NCBI GenBank assembly: GCA_003116975.1
Contig: BGKB01000070.1
Span: forward strand, 71,810 to 135,809
Direction: 5' to 3'
Length of the DNA stretch: 64,000 nucleotides
Origin: Aurantiochytrium sp. KH105
Taxonomy: Eukaryota > Sar > Bigyra > Thraustochytrida > Thraustochytriidae
Below are positions 38,773 to 47,932 of this stretch, one piece after another. The position numbers and the translations under genes were made by a program. The notes under the pieces are model-generated. The model made no database searches and was not told where the DNA came from. It saw only the letters and a program-made list of their open reading frames with translations. Position 1 is the stretch's first letter, and the number at the start of each line of letters is the position of its first letter.

Positions 38773-39473
38773 CCTCGCGCCCTCTGCCGACCGCGCGGAC
38801 GCCGAGCGGAGAAGCGTCTTTGGTGCTTGGCGCCGCGACCAACGAGACGAACAAGCACTACGAAGCAAGGGACAACAGACAGGAGGATAGGCCTAGGTCC
38901 GACGAGGACGAGGAAATGCACAACAGGAGAACGGCGCGGGGAAGCTCGGCGGAGGGATGGACAAGGACTCACAGCCGGGAGCAAGAAGGATATGCTTCAA
39001 GACGGGCAAGGGAAAATGAGAGCGCACCGCATTTACGTACGTATAGCAAACTATACGAGGCCTCAGCTCGTCAACGTCAACGGCCTGGTGGAGTATACAC
39101 TCATGGTTGTGCGCTTGCAGCCGGTACGAGGCTGCCCTACAGGCGCAGAGTGGCGGCGAATCGAGGAAAAGAAAAGAGCGTGGCGTGCAAAGGTGTGCGG
39201 CATGTTCTATTCGTGGAAAAGCTGTGGTGATTATGAGGCCATATACCGCCGCTACCGGCCACCTCCTCGACAAAGCCTGGTCTTGGGACTTTTCGGCGAG
39301 ATGACGTCGCACACGGTAAGTGCGACACATATACCTGTCCGGGTGCACAAAGAGAGCGAGCCACCAGGCTACCTCTGCCTAGGCCTAAAAACACAACGTT
39401 GGTAGTAAGCCGCCAAGGAGGGAATCCAAATCGGAGTGGAATCCGCACCCGCCCGAAGGCTTGCTGAGGAATC
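38773..39473. promoter_or_regulatory. Intergenic region upstream of nardilysin
   Basis: 701 bases between two minus-strand genes, holding the nardilysin promoter and the RTCA 3' end. An open plus-strand frame crosses it but is mostly the antisense of the acidic nardilysin codons and is not supported. Confidence 0.5.
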
Positions 39474-40694
39474 CTAGCTTGGGGTGGAAGCCCAGCTTGC
39501 TGCAGAAAGCCCAGCACCCTGACATGTCACAAGCCAGCTAGAGGTTGGTGACGCAGACGCTGAAGAAGAAGGAGGGGGCTCAAGCTCAACAACGTCGAAG
39601 CTGGCTCCTGTCATTTTCGAGGCAACCCACATGGCCGTCTGAGTATGTAATGAGAGCGGCCCGCAGCGCATGCTTGAGGTGCCCTCCGCAAGTGCCATGA
39701 AAATGATCAGCTGGTCCTGAGCATACTCATCCACGCAGCCATTATGCGCTAATTCCGCGAGAAGTCCTTGTGCAGCAAGTTTTCCTGCCTGCTCGGCTCC
39801 CACACCTGATTCGACCCGGGCAGATGCACTGAGACGATGACCTGACGCGGTGACGCCAACAAGAAGAATGCCAGCGTGCGTCCCCGACGCACTAGAGGAA
39901 GAAGTCGTGGCCGATTGTTTGAGCGGGAGTTCGAGATGCTCGAGCGATTCTCTTGCTGCTTCAAACATGAGCTCGATGTGCGTGTCAAAGCACTTTTCGC
40001 TTGCCCACAGGTGCACCTCAATGTGCACCGGCGCACCACGCTCTTCGAAAATAAATGGAGGCAAAGGAAAGCCTGATGGTGGTGCGCAAACATGCACACG
40101 TAGCTCACCGCCGCCTCGAGGGAAAAAGCCTCGTCGAACGAGTTCAAACTCAATGGTCGATGGCCCAAGACCTGCTTTGACCAGAGTTGGCTGAAGCACG
40201 TGTAGGAGAAAATCAGCCGGCGGTGCGGCCATGACATCTGTACCACCACGGCAAAGGAGAACGCTTGGCCGATTAGCAAAGAGAAGCACGGGAACGACAG
40301 CTTGCGCAATGAGGGCACAGCTCCCAGCGGTTTTTGCGTCTGCGACCATTTCGTCGTACCCTGCTAATGCACTTGCAGACGGTTCGAGCTCGACTTCGTT
40401 CGAGCCCACTTCGCAGCCTCGCAGCGTGCCGCCACATGCAGCTGCGACGGTTTGCAGACCCACTTTGTGCTGGGCTCGCAATCCTGGCTTGGAGCGCTTT
40501 CCACGCACTTTACTTATACGCAGACGCTGGCCTGTGATAGCGGCAAGCGCAGCCGAATTTCGAAGAATTTGCCCGCCACCCTCGAGCACAGATCCGTCGA
40601 GCTCGATAAAGTCTTTTTCGCCGTTTGCTGCGACCTCATCGCCAAGGTTTACGATTGCACTCATTTTACGTCCACGAAAGGTCTCCGTGCTCAT
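39474..40694 (-). CDS. RTCA: RNA 3'-terminal phosphate cyclase
   Basis: Converts RNA 3'-phosphate ends to 2',3'-cyclic phosphates using ATP, through an AMP-histidine intermediate; involved in RNA repair and processing. The product is 406 residues (human 366). GGGQILRNSAAL near 37, RGKRSKPGLRAQH near 65, the GGTDV segment, and the C-terminal YAQDQLIIFMALAEG with the catalytic His in SLHTQTAMWV all match RtcA rather than the inactive Rcl1 paralogue, which lacks that His. The start is the ATG at 40694; a second ATG ten codons later (MSAIVNL) is also possible. Divergent from GT90. Confidence 0.94.
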   Translation of the reverse strand: MSTETFRGRKMSAIVNLGDEVAANGEKDFIELDGSVLEGGGQILRNSAALAAITGQRLRISKVRGKRSKPGLRAQHKVGLQTVAAACGGTLRGCEVGSNEVELEPSASALAGYDEMVADAKTAGSCALIAQAVVPVLLFANRPSVLLCRGGTDVMAAPPADFLLHVLQPTLVKAGLGPSTIEFELVRRGFFPRGGGELRVHVCAPPSGFPLPPFIFEERGAPVHIEVHLWASEKCFDTHIELMFEAARESLEHLELPLKQSATTSSSSASGTHAGILLVGVTASGHRLSASARVESGVGAEQAGKLAAQGLLAELAHNGCVDEYAQDQLIIFMALAEGTSSMRCGPLSLHTQTAMWVASKMTGASFDVVELEPPPSSSASASPTSSWLVTCQGAGLSAASWASTPS

Positions 40695-41420
40695 CCGCTG
40701 CTTGGAAACTCTGCTTCAAGGACGCGTTCAGTGAGCAAGTGGACTTCCTTCTCGTGCGACGTTTGTTTCTTTGTTTCGCTTTTGCGACGCTGTGCTGTGC
40801 AGACGTTTTTGCTGGATCTCGTTTTCCCTCTCTCGCTTGCCTTTTTGTGCGCTCCGTGGACGTGCCGCGACCGCGCCGTCCCGGTACCGTGAGGTCGCGT
40901 CAAGTCTTAGAGAAGCTAAACACAGCCGAGCACAGACTAGACTTGCCTTCGCACCGGCCTCGTCACCGGGCTCTTCCCGACGTTGGCCACCGACCTTCTT
41001 CTCCCTCTCGAAGCTCTTTTGCTCGTCGTCCTCCTCGTCGTCCTTGGCCTTTTCGTCGTCACTGTCAACGTCACAAGAGCCTTGCCGCCACGCACGAGAT
41101 ACTCGCGGCGTGGCGCCTGGCGCCTGCGCAAACCTCCCCCGAGGTGGAGATCACCATCGCCGTCTGCTGCGGCGAGCCGCGAGCTGACGTCTGCAGCTGC
41201 CTCGAGGTCGACGTCAAGAAGGTCGAGGTCGAGGTCGAGGTCAAGAAGATTGAAGGTTGTTGTTGCGACCAAAGGGCAAAAACCTTTTGCAGGCAAAAAC
41301 CTTTCGCAGGCAAAAACCTTTTGCAGACGCAGCGCGCGCGAGGGCCCCGTGCGCAGTGGCGGCGAGGGCAGCGGCGGCGGCGGCGGCGGCGCAAGCAGCG
41401 ACGACGGAGACTGCGCCGCG
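40695..41420. promoter_or_regulatory. Divergent region RTCA / GT90, free of plus-strand ATG
   Basis: 726 bases between divergent start codons. On the plus strand I find no ATG at all in it, so ATG 41421 is the first for a scanning ribosome on any transcript starting here. It contains a GGTCGA hexamer run (41221-41243) and a three-copy 17-bp repeat. An open frame continuous with GT90 runs from 40941 and includes a hydrophobic stretch. Confidence 0.6.
41281..41331 (+). repeat. Three tandem copies of a 17-bp unit
   Basis: The unit AACCTTTTGCAGGCAAA at 41281-41297 is repeated at 41298-41314 (one change) and 41315-41331 (changed at the end). It lies 90-140 bases upstream of the GT90 ATG. Confidence 0.9.
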
Positions 41421-43436
41421 ATGGCTGACACCAGCGGCGGAGCATATTTGCGCGGCATTCACGCGCCAGAGAAGGAGCAGCTCGAGACCTTTAGGAATGG
41501 CGTGCCGCTCTTCGACTCCGTTGAGGCGTGCCTCGCGTGGATGAGGGAAAACGCCAAGTACGGGTCGAACCCGGCAGACCCGACGCTGCGACACATTTTC
41601 ACGCACGCCGTGGACTGGGACCAGGTCAATGAGTACCTGCTGCGAGAGCTGCGCGCTCACAGCCCCAAACGGCTGCACCCAGAGGGGGAGCAATACTATC
41701 TTGCGCGTACCAAGAGGGCGCAAAAGAATGGCTACGAAGGCGAAGGCGAAGGCGAAGGCGACGAGGCGTGGGAAACGTCGCGACCAAACCGCTTTCCGAG
41801 TAACTTTGAGCTCAAGCCTGTCTTGGAACAGCTGGACGCGCGTCTCGATCTTCCATTCCACGCCCGCACAAACCGCGCCTCGACGCTCAACACGCTCAAT
41901 TACCTCTTTAACCACATGCGATGCGGCATCTTCATCTTGATCGAGGACAATGAGCTTCGCATGTTCGTCCCGTTCGTCAATCGTAATTACCGAAACAACT
42001 GGAGCCAGTACCTGAAGACAGATCCGCCCAATATGACGGACTACTTTAATCTGAAGCGCAAGTACTATCGAAAGGAGAACATTTTACCCGTGGAAAGGTG
42101 GTGGGCCAACGGCAATATCATTTGCAACGAGGAGAGTCGTCCGGGGGAGCGGCATTCTCAGATTTGGGGAGACAATCTTTTGGCTCCATTCAAACACATG
42201 TTGGAGACTCTTTGCCGCGAGCGTTGCGTTCCGGATTGCGAATTTTTCTTCAATAAACGCGATCATCCGCAACTCAAGGCGAACCTCACGGAGCCGTACG
42301 ATTTTTGTTTCGACGTGCGCGACAAGGACCTCGAGCGCGAAAAATACGCGTCGTACGCGCCAATCGTCTCCTTCTACTGCAGCCCCAAGTTCGCGGACCT
42401 TCCTGTGCCCACGACGGAAGACTGGGCATCGGCCATTGGACAAGTGTTCCCGTCTTCCTTTATCCCGGACGGACGCACGCGCGACCTGCGCAAACCTGGC
42501 GATATGTTCCTCAAGGACAACTTTGAAAAGTTCCACAAGGACTGGAGCGAAAAAGTGAACACGTGCTTTTTCCGCGGTAACGCCACAGGAGGCGGGACGA
42601 CGCCCGAGACGAATCAGCGCCTGCGCCTTTCCAAACTGTGCAGCGAGTGGAAACTCACGGGCACGAACAGCCGCGGACCGGCTGACCCGCCTCTTTTGGA
42701 TGCGGGTTTCATCAAGGAAAATGTTCGCGACAAGAAGCTCTTTGGGGAGCCAATGCGCTTCACGCGCAAGGAGGAACTTGGCGTCAGCGGTGTCAATTAT
42801 GTAGACATGTACAAGCAGGGTCGCTACAAGTACATTCTCTATGTGGAGGGCCATTGCGCTGCCAATCGTTACTCGTTCTTGATGCGGCTCGGTAGCGTCA
42901 TTCTCAAGGTGGAATCGGAATGCGAGGCTTCGGAGATGTGGTTCTTTCCACTGCTTAAGCCGTACGAGGGATCTCGCGAAAACAATATTGATGTGCAGGC
43001 GGGCGTGCTCGGCGCGGACCACGTTCCCGTGCGCGCAGATTTGTCGAACCTGCGCGATCAGATTCTCTGGTGTCGCGAGAACGACGCTGCGTGCCGACAG
43101 ATTGCTGAGAATGCCCGGCAAAAGTATCAGCGTTGTTTGTCCAAAGATATAATCTTGGATTACTTGCAGGTGATGACGCTCAAGATCGCGAAACGCTTTG
43201 AGCGTGCACCCTCGTGGTGGAAGGTTCCGGAGCCGCTTGCTCTGCCGCCGAACAAGGCGCCTTCGGAGCGCAAGTGCGCACGAGATCCAGTCACGGGTGA
43301 CTTTATTTACTGTCGGCGCTGTACAATTGAGCGAGAGCGTGGAGACGCGCATCACGGTCAGGTCGGAGAGAAGCGCCGCGGAGGCATGCACGACGAGGGC
43401 AGTGGAGGCCGCGATCGTAAGCAACGTCGGTATTAG
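41421..43436 (+). CDS. Glycosyltransferase family 90 (CAP10-like/POGLUT-like)
   Basis: Putative sugar transferase of the GT90 group (O-glucosyl- or xylosyltransferases, fungal CAP10). The product is 671 residues from ATG 41421 (MADTSGGAYLRGI); the longer open frame starts with TTG. Key GT90/CAP10 signatures: FFRGNATGGG near 380, the YKYILYVEGHCAANRYSFLM block near 475, and LRLGSVILKVES-type donor-site residues followed by FFPLLKPYEG, with HVPVRADLSNL near 535 and ENARQKYQRCLSKDIILDY near 560. The canonical start gives no signal peptide, odd for a family that usually acts in ER or Golgi; an upstream in-frame hydrophobic segment is noted separately. AATAAA directly follows the TAG stop (about 43438-43443), a likely polyadenylation signal. 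Convergent with ALDH7A1. Confidence 0.88.
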   Translation: MADTSGGAYLRGIHAPEKEQLETFRNGVPLFDSVEACLAWMRENAKYGSNPADPTLRHIFTHAVDWDQVNEYLLRELRAHSPKRLHPEGEQYYLARTKRAQKNGYEGEGEGEGDEAWETSRPNRFPSNFELKPVLEQLDARLDLPFHARTNRASTLNTLNYLFNHMRCGIFILIEDNELRMFVPFVNRNYRNNWSQYLKTDPPNMTDYFNLKRKYYRKENILPVERWWANGNIICNEESRPGERHSQIWGDNLLAPFKHMLETLCRERCVPDCEFFFNKRDHPQLKANLTEPYDFCFDVRDKDLEREKYASYAPIVSFYCSPKFADLPVPTTEDWASAIGQVFPSSFIPDGRTRDLRKPGDMFLKDNFEKFHKDWSEKVNTCFFRGNATGGGTTPETNQRLRLSKLCSEWKLTGTNSRGPADPPLLDAGFIKENVRDKKLFGEPMRFTRKEELGVSGVNYVDMYKQGRYKYILYVEGHCAANRYSFLMRLGSVILKVESECEASEMWFFPLLKPYEGSRENNIDVQAGVLGADHVPVRADLSNLRDQILWCRENDAACRQIAENARQKYQRCLSKDIILDYLQVMTLKIAKRFERAPSWWKVPEPLALPPNKAPSERKCARDPVTGDFIYCRRCTIERERGDAHHGQVGEKRRGGMHDEGSGGRDRKQRRY

Positions 43437-43876
43437 GAAAATAAAAGTTCATAACGAAAAGCAGACACTGATTCTTGTATTGGACTTTACTTTTCGGGAG
43501 AAGGAGAAAGAGGGCTTGACAATGGACTGTGTGGATGTGGTCGGCGGGAGAGCGAAATGGCAGTGGCGATTTGATGTCAAGAAATATCGACCACTATATT
43601 GGGATGATGTGGCTTCGCATGAACTTTTCCAAGGAGAAGTCAAGCTTGGCTCATGCGCTATATTGCTGTAAAATGTTCGACGAGCCCAACGTACGAAAGA
43701 TAGATAGCAAGGGAATTTCTTTTCCTTCTAGAGTAACCTTAAAATGCCTAGTGAATGAATGATGACATCTTGATTCGCAGCTAGCAGACGAACCGACTGG
43801 GCTGTGCGCGGACGCAACAAGCCCAAGCTGTCGGCCGCGGGTCAGGGGTGGTATATTTCTCCTCATTTCTTTCTTT
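43437..43876. other. Convergent 3' intergenic, GT90 / ALDH7A1
   Basis: 440 AT-richer bases. AATAAA just after the GT90 stop is the only site I would name; no gene was seen. Confidence 0.5.
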
Positions 43877-45520
43877 TTAGGAGAAGTCAATGCCCTGGGC
43901 AAGCGGGAGCGTCTTGCCAAAGTTAATGGCACATGAGGAACGACGCATGTACTGCTTCCATGAGTCACTTCCGCACTCGCGGCCCCAGCCAGTGGAACCA
44001 TTGCCACCAAAGGCAAGACCACACTCGGCGCCACTGCAGCTAGTGTTGGCGTTAACGACACCCTGCTTGGCGCCGGCGGGACCGAGCCAGGCAAAGACTT
44101 CGCGCATGTCGGTGGAAAAGAGTGCAGCAGAGAGACCTTGCTCGACCTGATTGTTGATGGCAATACCCTCCTCGAAACTCTTGACCTTGCAAAGGTACAA
44201 CACGGGGACAAAGCGCTCCTCCTGAACAATGTCGGCGTGGGGGTCGATCTCGACAATGGTGGGCTGGACAAAGTTGCCGTTGGCAAGGTCCTCGCTAGGA
44301 AGCTCAGAAGCGTCGGGGCGACCGCCGCCGACGAGGACCTTGCCGCCCTGGGACTGCGCATCCTGTACGGTGCGCTCAAAGAGCTCAATGCCGGCCTTGT
44401 TGTGGATAGGACCCACGAGGGTCTTGGGATGGAGTGGGTTGCCGTACGGGAGCTTCTTGTAAGCCTCGACCAGGCGCGGCTTGAGCTCATCGTACACGTC
44501 CTCGTGCACGAGCAGGCGGCGCAAAGAAGTGCAGCGCTGGCCGCAAGTACCGGCGGCGGCAAAGACGCACGAGCGAAGCGCGAGCTCAATGTCGGCGCTG
44601 GGCATAACGAGGATGGCGTTGTTGCCACCAAGCTCCATCACAGTCTGGCCGGAGCGCTCGTGGACAAGCCTCTGGGCGATCTTGCCCGTCTTGGTGGAGC
44701 CCGTGAAGGAGAGCAGATCGATGCGCGGGTCACGGCACATGGCGTCTCCAACAACGGGACCCTCGCCTTGGCAGAGCACGGCCACGCCGCCGTCGACGCC
44801 GTTAGCCTTGAGAACGTCGCTGACAACCTTTTGCGTGGCAATGGTGACGAGCGAGGCGGACTCTGCGCCCTTGACGAGTTGGGTGTTTCCGCAGACGAGC
44901 GAAACAGCGGCGTTCCAGCCCCACACAGCATGGGGAAAGTTAAAGGCCGTGATGATGCCAAGGGTGCCAAGAGGCTTCCAGATTTCCATGAGGGCGTGTT
45001 CGGTGCGCTCCGAGGGCACGACCTGGCCGGGAATGGAGCGCGAGAGTCCGCAGGCGATGAAGCAAATGTCAATGAACTCCTGGACCTCGCCCTTGCCTTC
45101 GGCGTGAATCTTGCCCATCTCCAGGGAGAGCAGGGCGCCCATGGCGTCGCGCTTTTCGATGAGCGCGTTGCCGATCTGGCGCACAATTTCTCCTCGTTGG
45201 GGCGCGGGCATGAGCTGCCACTCCTTTTGGGCCGCGACCGCGTTGGCGGCGCACCTTTCATAGTCTTCTTTGGTTCCGAACTGGACCTTGGCGAGGACTT
45301 CGCCCGTGGACGGGTTGAGCGCCTCGTGCACGTCTCCGCTCGCCTTCCACTCCTTGCCGTCGAAGACGCCCGGGTTCACCTCGGAGGCGCTGAGCCCGAA
45401 CGCCTCGAGCGCCTTGGCCGCGTTCCAGGTCGACATGGTCCTCGCCGCGTCGCTGATCCTCGCCGCGCCGCGCGCGACGCCTGCCTGCCTGCCCGCGCGA
45501 GCCGCGCCGCTCGCCAACAT
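43877..45520 (-). CDS. ALDH7A1: Alpha-aminoadipic semialdehyde dehydrogenase (antiquitin, ALDH7 family)
   Basis: NAD-dependent oxidation of alpha-aminoadipic semialdehyde to alpha-aminoadipate, the step after LKR/SDH in lysine breakdown. The ATG at 45520 gives 547 residues with an Arg/Ala-rich, acid-poor N-terminus (MLASGAARAGRQAGVARGAA) that looks like a mitochondrial presequence. A second ATG at 45436 (MSTWNAAKALEAF) would give a form without it, as known for animal antiquitin. ALDH7 landmarks: PAPQRGEIVRQIGNAL, LSLEMGKI, FNFPHAVWGWNAAVSL, FTGSTKTGK, general-base Glu in VMELGGNNA, catalytic Cys in GQRCTSLRRL, and the C-terminal ESGSD-like WKQYMRRSSCAINF followed by LPLAQGIDF. LKR/SDH lies divergently next door. 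A 489-codon plus-strand frame inside it is an antisense shadow. Confidence 0.94.
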   Translation of the reverse strand: MLASGAARAGRQAGVARGAARISDAARTMSTWNAAKALEAFGLSASEVNPGVFDGKEWKASGDVHEALNPSTGEVLAKVQFGTKEDYERCAANAVAAQKEWQLMPAPQRGEIVRQIGNALIEKRDAMGALLSLEMGKIHAEGKGEVQEFIDICFIACGLSRSIPGQVVPSERTEHALMEIWKPLGTLGIITAFNFPHAVWGWNAAVSLVCGNTQLVKGAESASLVTIATQKVVSDVLKANGVDGGVAVLCQGEGPVVGDAMCRDPRIDLLSFTGSTKTGKIAQRLVHERSGQTVMELGGNNAILVMPSADIELALRSCVFAAAGTCGQRCTSLRRLLVHEDVYDELKPRLVEAYKKLPYGNPLHPKTLVGPIHNKAGIELFERTVQDAQSQGGKVLVGGGRPDASELPSEDLANGNFVQPTIVEIDPHADIVQEERFVPVLYLCKVKSFEEGIAINNQVEQGLSAALFSTDMREVFAWLGPAGAKQGVVNANTSCSGAECGLAFGGNGSTGWGRECGSDSWKQYMRRSSCAINFGKTLPLAQGIDFS

Positions 45521-47398
45521 CCACCGCCGCCGCGTCCCCGCGCCGCGCCCTCTCCCGCGCTCGCCCGCTCTCGCGCGCCGTCGGTCGCCTCTTCGCCGAA
45601 GACGTAGACGTTCAAGAAGCTTCTCGCCGACGATGCGGATCTGGTCCGCGTCCCGAGCGAAGAAGAAGAAGAAGGAGGAGACGCAGCTGGGACGCAAAGG
45701 GCGGGAAGGGCCACTTGCAACGGCCGCGGGCAAGTCCGCTATCCGCGCGCCGCAAGTGCGCTATCGGCGCCGCAAGTGCGGAATCCGCGGAAGGGGGGAA
45801 CGGGGATCGTCTGTTTGTTTGTTTGCGAGTGAAGAAACGAAGAACCTGAGTGAAAGAAACGAAAGATTGACAGTGCGCGAGGGAATGCGAAGGAGGAATG
45901 CGAAGGCGAGCTTCGTGCCGCAGAACGGCGACGAGGGGGAGCACCGCGACCCCGCGAGCGCGCAGCGGCAGAGCAGGCTGCAGCCGCGTGCCGAGCCGCC
46001 GGCAGGGGAGTGGAGAGGAGTGGAGATGGTGGCCGGCGCGCCTTGAAGGTACGCGGAGCGAGATGGGGAGGAGGGCGGCATGGGACGGCCTTGGCGGATC
46101 CTCGTGAGAAATGCCACGCGTGGCACAAAGCATGCGCGCGAGGCCGGCCGCGCGGACTCGGACCGGCTCGAGGCGAGCGTTCCCGGCACGGTGCGCGCGA
46201 GAAGCCGCGAAGCCGCGCTCGGTCGGGTCGCCGCCGCGGGACTCCGCTATCGCTCGCCGGGTGGTGGCGGCGCTGGCGACACGGCCAAGGCGCGATGGCG
46301 CGTTTTGAAACTCCGTGTCGCTCCATGCGCCATTGGCATCCATGCGCCCTCGCCGGCATCGTCCGCACGCGATAGAACGCGAGGACCGCGTTCGGGCCAA
46401 GAGCGGAAAAGCGAGTTTCGCCCGCCCGCCGCAAGTCGAGCGGCCAAGCTCGCGCGCGACGGTTAGGGCCCACCCGGGTCTTGACGAGCCGTGGCCGTCA
46501 TGGCAGCAACACAATGGCCGCTGCCGAGAACCCCGGCGCCCCTCCCTGCCTGCAGAGCTGAGCGGGCTTCCTTCCGAATCGCAGCGCACGCGCTCGCGCC
46601 CCCGGCAAGCCAGCCAGCCGGCCAGCCAGCAAGTAAGCAAGCACCAGCGACTAGCGACCGCTGGCGTCCTCGAGTCCGGGGCCGAGGCGTGTCGAGGCGA
46701 GCCGCAAACCGTGCCGGCAGGTAGGTAGTAGCAGGGGAAGCGCACGAACTTCTTCGTTACAAAGCTTGACATTTCTTGCGCCGGTGGCGAATTCGTTCAC
46801 CGGTCTCGCTTTTTAGACTTTTCACACCGTCGTTATCCGTTTCTTACTGTCAGTCAATCCGTCACGCCGCACCGATCGATGCCTCTGGAAAATCAACCGT
46901 CGCGGATAATGGCATGGCGCGGAGGCGGACATTTTTGTTGCCCTCGGTCCCTCCTTCGCTGCCCGGTCCCTTGGTCGCTGTCGAACGTCGCCAAGGTTTG
47001 CCATCTGGCTGGTGGCGACGGTGGTGGGTGAAACTTTTCGTCATTTTTTTTAGCAATCTGCCATGCATTCCGTCGATGTCAATGTCGATGATCACGCATA
47101 CGTAGGATGTTTACAGTTAGTACTATACGTGTTTACCACCACGTATTCCACAATACCGTCAACCAACCCACGAACTGCCGCCAGGCCGAGATCCGCCACC
47201 GCCCTCTGCACCGGCTGCCTGCGCTGCTGTCGCTCTCGCAGTCGCATCGCTGTCGCGTGCGACGTACGTGCAACCGAATGATTCCGCGCTCTGGGATTCC
47301 CGGAAGCGCGAGGCATTGCGCCAGCGACTGAGTGGGACGCTTCACGACTTGCGGTAGTTGCTGTTCCAGGCAGAGGAGATCCCAGTGAAACCGAAGAG

Positions 47399-47446
47399 CA
47401 CAACAACAACAACAAGAACAGCAACAGCAACAGGGGCAACAACAAC
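47399..47446. repeat. (CAA)n/(CAG) trinucleotide repeat
   Basis: CAA units with interspersed CAG, about 0.5 kb upstream of the LKR/SDH start. Confidence 0.8.
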
Positions 47447-47801
47447 GGGTTCGCGCGCGAGGAGATTTCCCAGACGCCGGGCGGGCTGCTCCTGGCCCGG
47501 CCCGGCCGCGGCGCGGCGCAAAGCTGCGCAAAGAGGCGGGAGAGCGAGGCGGCGAGCGAGGCGAGCGAGCGAGCAGACGCGCTTCGGTTGCGCGCGCAGG
47601 CGGGCAGGCGGGCGGTTGATGGGCGAGGACTCGGACTCGGACTCGGAGGAGGGGAAAGAAAGAACCCGCCAATCGTGGACCGTCCGGCGGCCGGTCAGAA
47701 AGAACGGCGAGGCCTTCGCCGTTGCCGCCGCCGCGCCCGTTGGCGTTCGTTCACGTTCAAGTTGAGCCGACACGTAATTCGTCAACCAAGGGATCTGCGC
47801 T

Positions 47802-47873
47802 TGGCAGGCAGGCAGGCAGGCAAGCAAGTATAAGCAAGCAAGCCCGCCAGCAAGCAAGCAAGCAAGCACGCAA
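47802..47873. repeat. (GGCA)n/(GCAA)n tetranucleotide repeat
   Basis: Runs of GGCA then GCAA units, ending about 60 bases before the LKR/SDH ATG, so probably in its 5' UTR or core promoter. Confidence 0.88.
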
Positions 47874-47932
47874 GGAGGAAACAGAACTTGAAGATAGAAA
47901 CTTCGAAAGAAAGGAAAGACAGCAGGAAGAAA

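Larger units (their letters stand above)
45521..47932. promoter_or_regulatory. Large divergent intergenic region, ALDH7A1 / LKR-SDH
   Basis: 2.4 kb, the longest gene-free stretch here. Open frames on both strands are Arg/Ala/Pro-rich artefacts of GC content with no recognisable domain. It contains (GCCA)-type tetramers near 46610-46640, a (CAA/CAG)n run at about 47399-47446 and a GGCA/GCAA tetramer run just upstream of LKR/SDH. A transcript or small RNA cannot be excluded by eye. Confidence 0.55.

Noticed and set aside
38278-39405. 375-codon plus-strand frame
   Set aside because: Its Val/Leu-rich part is the antisense of the nardilysin acidic repeat; the rest shows no domain.
41281-41331. 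CRISPR-like array
   Set aside because: Direct 17-bp repeats without spacers in a eukaryotic promoter; only three copies.
42084-43424. 446-codon minus-strand open frame
   Set aside because: Antisense of the GT90 gene, which has clear family motifs.
44138-45607. 489-codon plus-strand open frame
   Set aside because: It is the exact antisense of ALDH7A1, arises from GC-rich codon bias, and has no recognisable domain.
45612-46772. 386-codon minus-strand frame upstream of ALDH7A1
   Set aside because: Low-complexity, Arg/Ser/Ala/Pro-rich, no conserved motif, and no link to the ALDH frame.
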